From: Branchiostoma lanceolatum
Lineage: Eukaryota; Chordata; Leptocardii; Amphioxiformes; Branchiostomatidae
Length of the DNA: 64,000 nt
Direction of reading: 5' to 3'
Assembly: GCF_035083965.1 (NCBI RefSeq)
Contig: NC_089738.1
Location: 10,256,734 to 10,320,733 of the forward strand
The translations under genes and the position numbers were made by a program. Below the pieces are notes generated by a model. The model made no database searches. It saw only the letters and a list, made by a program, of their open reading frames with translations, and had not been told where the DNA came from. Below, one piece after another: positions 13,600 to 24,473 of the stretch. Every line of letters begins with the position of its first letter. The first letter of the stretch is position 1.

Positions 13600-14620
13600 C
13601 ATGGGAGATTGCTGTGGACAATAAAAACGCAATGCGCTGCATATAAAAATAAGAGATTGGGGGATAAAAGCAGAGTGGAAAAGAATCCCTAGTGATGTTT
13701 CTACCGCACGCAAGCACGCAAAGCCGACGCGTTTTTTAAAAATGATATCTTAGCGTTACTAAGACTGTATGCCCACCCATACCACCCCATTTTTAAATGG
13801 AATATCCCCTACGCAGACGCCCCAAAGCAGTACAATTACGTCACCCGTCATCCCTGCTGATTTTACCCAGCCGGTTGGTCTTTGAACTTATCTCTCTCTT
13901 GCTACAACGACGTCACTTCCGGCTTTAACGATAAGGATAAGAAGGAAATATGATGTAGGCTGCTATGACGTCAAGCGTTATCACAGTTGAGGTCATACGT
14001 CTGAACTGTTACTGTCACAACGCTGAAGAGAACGGATGTGTTACACGCTTTTTCCAAATATGGACATACTGCAAATTTGATTTGACTTATTTGTTTCTAT
14101 GGTAACGGGACATACACACACTAACAGTTAAGCTTGCAATCACGTTCACAAAGAAGAGTTCGCAGACCTCATACTTCCGTGAGATATTTAGGGTTTTTGT
14201 GAATCTGTTGCTTTTGATTATTTGCTTGTCTTATTGATTATGCAAATGACATGAGAGAATTCCGTTCATTAATTATGCAAAGTTAATTGTGTACACCACT
14301 GTTTATGCAACCTACATGTCTAAAATGGAAATCCGTCCTTCCTTATTCGCTTGGATTTGAAAGATTTTAATAAAAACGCCCCTGCAGTTCCATAACAATC
14401 TGCTTTGGAACCGAATCCTACAACACTTTTTGCACACTTCAAAATATATCTGCCACCAAAGAAATTCATAGCGTGCACAGGACCAAAGACATCAAACCAA
14501 ACTACGTTATGTTACCTCTGGTAGCGATGTTAAATTGCCGCATTCACTCCATAAAACAGCTCCATATCATAAATACATGCCTCGATGTCGCCCACAAAAT
14601 CAGAACGGTATGCCCGTTAT
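13600..14620. other. Intergenic DNA with octamer-containing repeat pieces
   Basis: No gene seen. TTGATTATGCAAATGA and ATTAATTATGCAAA occur at about 14236-14285, related to the octamer-rich repeats at 19.5-19.96 and 31.75-32.4 kb. Confidence 0.45.
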
Positions 14621-14628
14621 GAGTATCA

Positions 14629-14916
14629 GAATGGACGTTCTAAGTTTGTAACTTGGCATTCGAATTCAGAGTGGACGCTCTACGTTTGTACTTGGCATTC
14701 AGAGTGGACGCTCTACGTTTGTACTTGGCATTCAAAGTGGACGCGCTACGTTTGCACTTGAGCATTCAGAATGAACGCTCTATGTTTGCACTTCGCACAT
14801 TCAAAGTGGACGCTCTACACACGCTCTACGTTTGTACTTGGCATTTAGAGTAAACGCTTTACGTTTGTACATGGCATTCAGAGTGGACGCTATATGTTTG
14901 AACTTGCCATTCAATC
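14629..14916. repeat. Minisatellite, about 33-bp unit, 8 copies
   Basis: Unit resembles CATTCAGAGTGGACGCTC followed by TACGTTTGTACTTGG. The copies are diverged and one is partly truncated near 14810-14830. A 66-codon frame runs through it because of the unit length, and I do not regard it as coding. Confidence 0.92.
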
Positions 14917-14919
14917 ACT

Positions 14920-17900
14920 GCTAGGCACGGCCGCCTCTACTCATTCATGGACTCCGCTGTGGTTCGAACTGACTGAATGACTAGCTATAGGCGAGCTGGT
15001 TAGACAGTCTGCAATTTGGAGATGCCGGTCACGTAGCACACATCTCTCTCGGCGGCCTGGCGTACGGTGTGTGTCTAAGGGTTCACTTTGAAGTAACGTC
15101 ACAGACGTTTCGGGGATAGTCCGTTATAATCACTGATAGTAAAGGAGGTCGCGGGAGGAAATTGTGGGAACCACAATGGAGGAGATGCACAAACAAGACA
15201 TTTTGATGCAAAAAATGTAGTAACAAGCAAAATATGAGTAGAATGTAGAAGAAATGATTTTCTATTAATATTGTTTTTAATTTATTCTGCTTAACAGATA
15301 CAATCTGAAGGGAGCCGACAACAGGTGCTACATCCTCTACAGGGCCGGCTAGAAACAAATTAAGATAAATCTAAATTAACAACTACAACAATGATAAAAG
15401 CAATTACAAAATGTACAAATGATAATGATAAATAAAAGTTACGTATAAAAAAAGAAAAGAACTACAACAATAGACAAATGCAAATAATTGAATTGTAAAG
15501 TTTCAATTGTAAGTGAAAGGGTGCAAAAATGTTTTCACATCACCCCTTCAGACATTTTTACAATGGAATAGTCCTGGAACCTACCCTGTCGTTTCCAGCA
15601 GTTGTGTATAATGTATAGGTAGATTGGGCGGCGAAACGTTTAAATCAAATGAGAGACACTATTGGCAGTAGACCGGCGTAGTGGCACACACCAAAGCTCA
15701 ATTTAACTGTCGCCCCCGCACACACATTCAGTCATTAGGACGGCAGCTTTCATTTCATGTTACAATCATTTGATGTCTGTAGAAACGTCGCCATGGCAAC
15801 AAAACCAAGCATAACACGTTGTAGCAGGTGCTTATTAGTTTAATTTGCCGACATCGACCGTTCTACATACACATGACTGAAGGGGCTTTTCACGACAAAA
15901 CATTTTTTCTGTATGTATTCTATGCGCCATGAGATTCGCAGCCTTGACAGAACTTTCGAGAGTAACTCTTGTAATGTTATTTTTGTCAGCAGGGCTAGCC
16001 CTTTATAATAGCCTCAGGCTAGTTGGGCAGCCCTGGCTGTGTGTCCTAAACAGCCAAACCAATAAATAAACAATAAAGAGTAACTAGTGACTGAGGGAAG
16101 CCACGAGACATAAGAAATATAATGTAATACTGCAGGTGGTCTACCAAAACGAAAAGAGCCGGATAATGCCTCTGCGCCACGAATGGTGTGAAATAAAGAG
16201 ACCGAATTTGATTGATTGATTGATTGATTGAGTGGGGTTGATTTATGGGAATTACGGGACGATTTTAAGCACTATATATTGTAGAAATATTGTGCGTGCA
16301 AAATAACCCACTGAGAAAAGCTGTCATTACGGGAATGATGCTAGCGCAGGGGGGGGGGGGGGCAACAATTTCCGCCGTTCTGCGATTTTTCATCTAGAAT
16401 TTTCCAGGGAGAATGTGAACGTACGTTGGAGCACAATATTCAATTACATGTACAGCTATAGCTTCACACAACAAGTCTCGCTCGGCACAGGAACTAAGAA
16501 AGCATATTATTCCACCGTGATTTGAAACCAATGCATAATCTGGTAAATATATTTGCAAGAATGAACAGTGCTGCAAAGATTTCGGCATAAACAGATCTAT
16601 ACGGATATATAACGCAAAATCTTACCGTCAGTCTCGGTAGCTCCCGTCGTAAGTCTGCACAACACAGTCTGCGTGCAGTCCCCAGCGGGAAAAAAACCTA
16701 ATCAGACGATTCAACTGTAGAAGATTTGAAATCTTTTCTCCTGAAGCCGGTCTTCCTCGCATTCGCTTCAGGTCTTCCTCGCATTCAAACCACAACGAGC
16801 TGCACAGTCAGCTACGAGCTACACAGTCGGCAAACCCGTGTGCACGCTGCACCCGCGGTTTGTGCAGAAATAGACTCGTCACCTGTTTGTTTTGCAAGCT
16901 GTATATAGCTTGACTGCGTCGTCCTCGGCCCACACTCTAGCCTTACACAATGAGCCTGCTGGCTATGATAATGAGGCCTCTCCATATGTGCAGACCCTTA
17001 CAACGACACAGCCATGTATTAAGGGTAATTGAGCCTATTACCCTCGACACTAGGTTTATACGAGGTTAATGCACACGCGGGGAATTCTGTCGTGTTGTAC
17101 AGAGCCCGTGGATTATTTATATGCGAGCGACTCTACCTTTTATAAAGCCCGGGGAATATACATTTCAAAACCTCAATCCTTAGAACCCGACGGAGAGGTC
17201 CGTTTTAAAACATACATTCTTTGTAACACATTTTTGAAATAGCGGAATGGTACTGCATACATGTACATGTCATCTGACAAGATGGACGAATGCCTACTAC
17301 TGTATACGTAATACACATTTATATATATTTCGTGATATCTTACACCATCTTTAAGATATGTCATATCTGTGCATTGCCTTTAAGCAACGTGTATTGACTG
17401 ATGTACATGCAAAATTCTGAAAAAATGACACATTTAAAGAGAGCGGCAAGGAATTACGCCAAGACATTGCAACGTTTTTATATTTTCTGTATTTTTTTTG
17501 GGGGGGGGGCGTATTTTCATCGTCAGGGAATGGCGCGGCATGTCTATGTCTGTATCAAAAACAAGAAACCATCATCTTCAGCCCGATTCTTACCCCTGCA
17601 AAAACTACTTGCTAGTACGCCCCATACGAGCACTCGACTTTACCATGCATGCATGAAGACATTTATTTCCTGGATGGGCTTATCACTGAAATACTGAATG
17701 CGGGTCGTTAAACATGAAAGGAAGTGGCCTTCATGTAATTGGTCCTTTGAGCTCTGAACCTTCAAATGTCGCACAGGCATGGGTAAGATCAAACGTGCTT
17801 TGAAAAATAAAGATCAAATGTGATGTGACTTTTGTATTTATCTGGTTTAGAAGTCGAAGGGGATGTACGCGTCGGAGGTATCAAAATTGAAAGCATAACA

Positions 17901-19040
17901 AGCTAAGCGTCATATTCAGACCACACAAGATACCCAAACAAGAGATCAATACAGAGACCAGACAAGAAAGAGACCACGAAATAATAATGACGTCTTCAAA
18001 ATGTTAAGGTTCGCCAGGTTATCAACATTTCATGTCGTTCCATGATTTTAGTCTGGTACAATAATCGAAAAATGTGACAAATTGTAGTAACTATTAATGG
18101 GTAAACTACGTTCTAATAATGAAGAAACCTCGCGGAACTTTCTCCGGCCTTCAGCAGGTTTGAATGGCCAATCACGTGACCACGAACATCCGGGAACTGC
18201 CGAAGAGCTTTCGCTTCCGTTCAAACTGCCGATCATTGCCATTCCCCTTGCTATAACCAACTTCCTTGGTCGACCGAAGTTATCCGAGGATGTGTCACGT
18301 AGTCAAAGCTGCTTTCGCTGTAAGATAATTTTTGATGACATTTTTTAAAATTACAATAGCCCTAACTCTTAACAAAAGTATACAGGGAAAATGATATTAG
18401 AGATGGTAGTTTCTGGCAGAGGATTTCATATGTTTCAAGATGCTTGCATTTAATAATTCTCTTACCTGCAAAACCAAGTATCAACGATTATTGTCTTTCA
18501 TTGGCAAGTATTAATTAGAATTTTATCAGATCTTGAACATGGTTTAACGGTTGATTTCAGGTTCTCAAATGTACACAATTAATCGCTTGATAAAAATGTG
18601 CGATTTGGTAGGCAAGACGTCAACTCAATCCTCAATAAATCTACTCGAAGCCTTCTGGCCTAATTCAGCAAGGATGTATTTTCAGTACCATGGAAACACC
18701 TGGCGCTAGGCGACGGGACACCCAAACACTTCCGGCCTTCGTTAATAACGCTTACAAACAGGACGCAAAACCATAGCAACGAGTCGTTAGATAGGATCCA
18801 TATGGACAGGAAGTAAATGATATCCATAGCAGCGGTTAGTCGGCAGTGGGACTACCCTAAGGCCATGTTGATTCGATTATCTGGATGGCATCGTCTGGGA
18901 AACCTAAAGCTGATGCGAGCGTGCGAAGAAGGAAACAAACGTAGACTCTAGTGGACTGTAGTGGTAACCATAACCTTCGCCATACTAGCCCAAAATACCA
19001 CACTCTATATGTCCGATTGAACCCGTGGTGACATTGCACT
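14920..19040. other. Intergenic DNA, no supported gene
   Basis: No recognisable coding exon. It holds a (TTGA)n tract at about 16207-16231 and a run of 14 G at 16349-16362. A donor-like GTAAG on the minus strand at 16621-16625 follows a GC-rich stretch, but no gene can be assembled from it. An E-box CACGTG lies near 18174. Confidence 0.45.
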
Positions 19041-19237
19041 AGCCTCTACCAGGCTCCAGAGGCGGCAGGAAAGAGTAGAAATTGGCCAAATAGACAGAAA
19101 AACATGCAAGAGGAGTTAGTCTGCTGTAGGGGTACAGTTTGTCGCTCTGAAATGGCAGATTTGACCCTCTCTCCATAGCCAGTTTGGCCAATTTCTACTA
19201 TTTTCCCAGCCATCCGCGGGGCCTGGTAGAGGCTAAA
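19041..19237. mobile_element. 197-bp MITE with 8-bp target-site duplication
   Basis: Terminal inverted repeats read AGCCTCTACCAGGC at the left and GCCTGGTAGAGGCT near the right end. The inner arms also pair (AAATTGGCCAAA against TTTGGCCAATTT). The flanks are the direct repeat ATTGCACT at 19033-19040 and 19238-19245. An 8-bp duplication fits hAT-type insertion. Related terminal motifs appear at about 42118-42135 and 45529-45545. Confidence 0.85.
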
Positions 19238-19279
19238 ATTGCACTATCTGTCCTGCACCGGTACCGGACCACGTAGATA

Positions 19280-20410
19280 GTTACCTCAGTGAAGGAGGTT
19301 CGCCTGCTCCGGGGGTATTGTGGTTTATTGTGCCTGTGTGTTCGCAGCTATAACTAGAGTTCCACGACCTCATACCTTCGCCAAATGATTTTAACCTTTA
19401 TGACTGACGTATTAGGAGTGTTTCTCATCAATAATAAATCATACCAGTTGATTGTCGTAAAATATAACATGTCCAAAGTATCAGCTTAACAAATTATGAG
19501 CCTACGGTTATGCTAATATTTATCAGCAATTATGCAAAAGAGGCCCTTATTAACATAATTTGATTCAACGATGTTAACATTCACAAAACTTCCCGACTCC
19601 ACAAAAAAATGAATTTGCCGTCATTTGCCAGTGTGGAATAATACAAGTTACTCATTAAGTATGCAAATTAGGCCCACATTTGCATATTTTCTATCTATTA
19701 ACAGTCCTCTCTTCCTCAGTTACAATTTGAATAGACATATCATGGAACAAAGTGGATTTTTAAAGTTGCCTTATTAATTATGCAAATTAGAATCTGATTT
19801 GCATAATTATTTTCCAATCATACTAAGCATCACACAAGCTATCCACATACCAACAATGATGACCATCCATCAAGGCCATCTTGATATAGTATTTTCTCAT
19901 TAATTATGCAAATGAGGTCTTCATTTGCATAGCTCATTAATTATGCAAATTAGATACTGATTTGCATGAGGAGTGTCTAATCATGGACATCATCACTCAA
20001 GCTATCTACCTACCAAAAATCATTACCATCCATCAAGCCCTTCTTGAGTTATTCCCTTTCAAAGTCAGACGCAAAACCTGCTCCTGCAGTTCAAAAAAAG
20101 CCGCTAGGGGGCCCAAACCCACACCAATTACTCTCTGTCCAAAGATCTATCTACCACTAAAAAATAAGTTCCATTCCATGTCCGGAACACGAGTTATCAA
20201 AACAGGAAGTTCCGCTGCAGTACCGTAAGAAGCCGCTAGGGGGCCCAAAATCTCATCGTTTTTAGGTCTCATCAAAACCTACTAACATACTAAATATCAA
20301 AACAATCCATCAAGGCATTCTCGAGTTATCCTGTGACACTACAAACAAACAGACAAACAGACAAACAGACAAACGCTACCCTCTGCATAACCTTCTCGGC
20401 GAAGGTAACT
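19280..20410. mobile_element. Octamer-rich dispersed repeat, about 1.0-1.1 kb
   Basis: It starts around CATACCTTCGCCAAATG (about 19371; related sequence from 19280) and ends with CTCGGCGAAGGTAAC (about 20395-20409), so the ends are inversely related. Inside, TTAATTATGCAAATTAG-type motifs recur from 19490 to 19965, followed by repeated blocks reading CCATCAAGCCCTTCTTGAG and a (CAAACAGA)n tract. A smaller relative of the 3' part is at about 62225-62335. No open reading frame for a transposase is visible. Confidence 0.7.
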
Positions 20411-20419
20411 AAAGATCCC

Positions 20420-22200
20420 TTTAATGTATTTGTATGCACTTTGTCATGTCGTCTGCTAGTATGTGCGAGATGATGCACGTCGATTTGTGAGCACCGTAGC
20501 TGTATTTCTAATGTTTTCAATTCAATAGGCAGCTCACAGTACAAGGGCCATCCTCATCAAAAAACGACCCAAAATACCACGCATGTGCTGTGTGTAACGT
20601 ATTACATGAAACTGACTGAGCTTGAACTCAAGTCAATAGCTGTTCGAATCCCCATATTGTACACGTCTCAGGAAGATGCAAATAATGAATCAGTCTACGA
20701 AAGGGGACCTTTTGAAAACTGCTGATCCAAGACTTGAAAGGCCAGTATAACGATCTTCATGTTCCGATGCCAGAAGAGACCCAAACGTGAAGTGGCCGCT
20801 AGCAAAGGTCAACGTTCTGCAGGTTGTTGTCAGGTGAGCAACAGGGTAACCTGAGATTATTTCAAGTTTTGTGCAGGCATATTTGTATACAAGTATATAA
20901 TTTGTTACATGTCATGTATGTATTCATGTTATATGTTATGAGTTGTTTTCCAGGGTCCCAGTGAAAAGCAGAGCTACGATGGGCCATTCTGGCTAAATAA
21001 AACAGAATAAGATGAATAGATGTTCTTGTACTTTGGAAATACATATAAGAAACAGGAATTTGGTTCCCTACCTATCGAGATCTATATGTGTAGATATGTT
21101 CCTTACTTATGATTTTAGTAAGGAACACGGTTTCCTTTTGTATCATGCTTATCTATAGAAAATCTTTTTTTGTATTTGAGAAATGAATATTTTGCGGCAT
21201 GTCCAATCCTAAACATATTAGTAATCTGTTCAGAACTGTTCTGCCTTATTATTTCCGTGAAGGAGGTCAGTGACCGCCCACGGAGGTATTGTTACCTGCG
21301 TGAAGGAGGTTCACCTCCTACAGGGGTACTGCTTCTGTCTGTAATTAGTGTTCACAACTAAATATCCATTGGATGTTTTTGTTTGAAATGTGGATTTTCG
21401 GTAGTCATTGAGGTCCTTAAGAGGCATGTCTTTTTTGGGGAACCGTAGCAGCATTTTCAGGTAGTATAGAAATATAGTATGACACCCCGATCTTGAATGT
21501 AGTGTGATATAGTCCAATAGACATCTATCTCCAGGTCGCCTGCCTTAAGCTAATTAGGTTCTGTCCAAGCAGAGGTTCCTTGGTTACTGCCTGGTGTTAT
21601 GATAAACAACTACCTAGACATAAAGGAAAGTGGTGTTAAAGAATTTGTTCTTCTTGCTAAAGAGGGCACCAAACACCTAAAGCCAATACGACAAACACCA
21701 TAATTATTTCACGAAGGTTTGTGTTCTACGGACTCCAATTTTTCATCTTGACTTACCCGATGTGTTAGCAGTACCGTGGTCACTTCAGTCGATAAAGAAC
21801 CCAATTATCTACCTACATTTTTACCTTTTATCATTTTTACATAAGCTCAGCAAACGTTATATATCATATACCAAAGCGGCTTGAAAAGAGCTCCCTAGGG
21901 GTCTATAGTCACAGTAGAAACCATATTATCTTCGGCCGTTGACACAAAACTAATCTTTTACATAAGGACGTACTTTGGAATAGCCAGGCTATCGAATCGT
22001 GTTACGAAAGGCTTTTGCGGCAATATAAACCAAATGGTCATGGTAACGACAGGGTAGAAATAGAAACAAAAATGTAGGAATATTTTAGAACCGGTGAAAA
22101 GATTCCCATCATTATAATGAAATATACAATTATACAAGCGGGAAAACTAGATTCATGTACAGTAGGGAAACCCTTTCTTTGCCATGTTACTTATAGTGCG
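20420..22200. other. Intergenic DNA with short repeated blocks
   Basis: No gene seen. The blocks GTGAAGGAGGTCAGTGACC (about 21258) and GTGAAGGAGGTTCACCTCC (about 21300) repeat each other and a block at about 19289, so they belong to a local repeat family. A copy of the CCAAGCAGAGG motif (see 34.3 kb) is at about 21569. Confidence 0.45.
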
Positions 22201-22203
22201 TAT

Positions 22204-23202
22204 AGTGGGTATTCCATTGGACTGCACCTAATTGCGTCAAATTTTGCGTCAACTTTGCGAATTTCAGCCAATTTTCTGACGTGCGACATACGGGTAAAAT
22301 ATGCGACTTCTACAAACAAAATGGCCACGCCCGGAATGTTACATTCTCAGTTTCGGCTCCAAATCAGATACAAGATAACATTATTTAAAATCGCAGAGTT
22401 CCAACAGGGGTGCCAAAGAATACATACGAATTTTACGGAATACATACGATCCATTACTAGAAACATACGATCCGTACGGTATACATACGATCCATTACGC
22501 AGAAACATACGATCCGTACGGAATACATACGATCCATTACGCGGAATACATACGATCCTTACTAATTTGCTGGCCATCGCGCTAGCACCGAATCTAGTTT
22601 TGTCTGGTCCTCCTAGTTGGTCTAAGCCTACATCAGTCTTAATTTAGTGCAGCTTGAGATTTTTAGAGTTTAGCCGGATGGGATACGCCATTATTAAGCT
22701 CTTAAAAGCCACGATTTCGTACGAAGAACTGGTTATCCCGAGTCAGCCATCTTGAATTTGCCGCCGGTGTCACGTGATCCAGGCACATTTCTCCAAATTA
22801 GTAAGGATCGTATGTATTCCGTAAGGATCGTATGTATTCCGTAAGGATCGTATGTATTCCGCATAATGGATCGTATGTATTCCGTAAGGATCGTATGTTT
22901 CTGCGTAATGGATCGTATGTATTCCGTACGGATCGTATGTTTCTAGTAATGGATCGTATGTATTCCGTAAAATTCGTATGTATTCCGTAAAATTCGTATG
23001 TATTCTTTGGCACCCCTGTCCAACTGGATTAAATACCAATGTACCACGACTCTTTTCGCACGTTCGCGCCATTATGTAAACTGTGATTTCTTTTCTTTTT
23101 TAATCTAAAGAAAAATTCGCAATTTCGGACGACATGTTGGCGCCGATATGAGTGCCTTTCGCAATCTAGATCAATTAGGCGCAGTCCAGTGACAGACCCA
23201 CT
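22204..23202. mobile_element. Outer inverted-repeat element, about 1 kb, host of a nested element
   Basis: The left end AGTGGGTATTCCATTGGACT is an imperfect inverted match to the right end AGTCCAGTGACAGACCCACT. The match continues into CACCTAATTG on the left and CAATTAGGCG on the right and a TTTGCGAATTT block. Between these arms lies the complete element at 22405-23018, so this element was inserted into. No transposase frame is seen. I could not identify a clean target duplication. Confidence 0.7.
22405..23018. mobile_element. 614-bp foldback/MITE-like element with subterminal tandem repeats
   Basis: The ends are CAGGGGTGCCAAAGAATAC and its exact inverse, flanked by the 5-bp direct repeat TCCAA at 22400-22404 and 23019-23023. 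Both arms are built of a short reiterated unit of about 16-21 bp around GGAATACATACGATCC, roughly 7 units on the left and 10 on the right in opposite orientation. They surround about 220 bp of unique sequence. Frames of up to 176 codons across the arms are translated repeat, not genes. Confidence 0.88.
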
Positions 23203-23209
23203 TGATACA

Positions 23210-24290
23210 TTCTTGCCATATATCTATACCTCGTATACCGTGGCATCAAACATACACCCAAAGCTATGCAGATCCACTAGGGATGCTTGAGAGACACAGC
23301 AAATGATTCTAACCCACACGAGTCGCTAGCTATAGCTCACATAATCTGTCTAGGCGACGACTTAAACTAGTTGCACTGTCTCACTACATCACAAAACATC
23401 ACGTAACATAGACGAATAAAAGGACCCCACAAAATCGCATCAATCAAATGTTCTATGGTCTACTTAACAGCGGGCCAGCGGCAAAGGCAATTTTCGACAG
23501 AAAATATTCTTCATATTAGCGCTTGTGCGGGGATGTCAATCTTCAATAAAATTCAAAGAAAACATGTCCTATCCTAAATGGAATTCTCGGAAACAATTTC
23601 CGATCTTGAATGGATGTCTCAAAAGATAGCACTCTATTATCTATCAAACCAGATGATATGAACTGAGTGCATGGCTTTTCAGGAGACTGGCGGTGTAATA
23701 TGCAATGTAGAAGGCATTAGATACGCAATGAAAAATATGGCTTTTGATACATGTCTCATGATGTCATATATAGTCTTGCTTTCAGGCTGCATGTATAAAA
23801 AAAATAGACAGTAAGATATTGGAAAGTACGTGAATTTTGCAGTCACGAGTTATGAATTGATTTTTTTCCATATTATCAATCATTGTACATTTACGTGCAT
23901 ACTGACTCCATGATCAGCATCAAGTTGTTTTTATTGCTCTCTTCTGTCATAACAGAATCCAAGAACGTTATATTGATTCTCAATGAACCGTCCTTGACCT
24001 AAGCGGATGTACATTTCCTCCTTTGATAGCTCAACATATCTTCCTCGACTCTCAGCTAGTGTTTGCTCGTTAGTCGCTTCTGACAGAAAATTGCTCTCCC
24101 TTCCGGAATAACCAGATGTTTTATAATCATCCCCTGGCCACAGGAGACTTGTTTTGCATTCCACAGAGAAAGCCTTATAGTATATACTGTCCGAGGTAAA
24201 GGCGCAGAATGACTGCTCACTGGTGTCATCTAGCGGAATGTTTTAAAACTGCAGAAGTAGGGTGCGCGATATTTCCCAGCGCCCTTTGCG
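23210..24290. other. Intergenic DNA upstream of RPLP1
   Basis: No recognised gene. A 77-codon minus-strand frame (24164-23931) ends in a clean stop but matches no family I know and has no partner exons. It is therefore not called. Confidence 0.45.
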
Positions 24291-24292
24291 AT

Positions 24293-24310
24293 CTCGTCCT
24301 CTTTCGCCAT
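24293..24310 (+). promoter_or_regulatory. Candidate 5' TOP tract / transcription start of RPLP1
   Basis: TCGTCCTCTTTCGCCATCTT contains the pyrimidine run typical of ribosomal-protein gene start sites (5' terminal oligopyrimidine tract). It lies about 170 bp before the RPLP1 ATG. The motif type is established for ribosomal-protein genes; its use here is inferred. Confidence 0.45.
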
Positions 24311-24473
24311 CTTGTGAAAAGTGTGGTGTTCTCTCCTGAGCTAAGGGCGCAATCCGCCGACTCACACTTCAACCAAGACCCATCCGTACAAATTTTGTAC
24401 GTAGTCTTGTTCATTAGAGCACAAGGAATATTTCTGTGTGAAAAGTTTGGTTATCCTGACCGAGAATTTGAAA

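Noticed and set aside
14653-14853. 66-codon frame with a repeated FRVDALRLYLA motif
   Set aside because: The 33-bp minisatellite unit is a multiple of three, so an open frame with peptide repeats arises automatically, and the frame breaks where unit length changes.
22117-22647. 176-codon plus-strand frame and overlapping minus-strand frames at 22.3-23.07 kb
   Set aside because: The frames run through reiterated 16-21-bp units of a foldback element. Repeated peptide blocks appear in several frames on both strands, which is the signature of translated repeat.
23931-24164. 77-codon minus-strand frame upstream of RPLP1
   Set aside because: No recognisable family, no upstream exon, and it lies in the likely promoter region of RPLP1.
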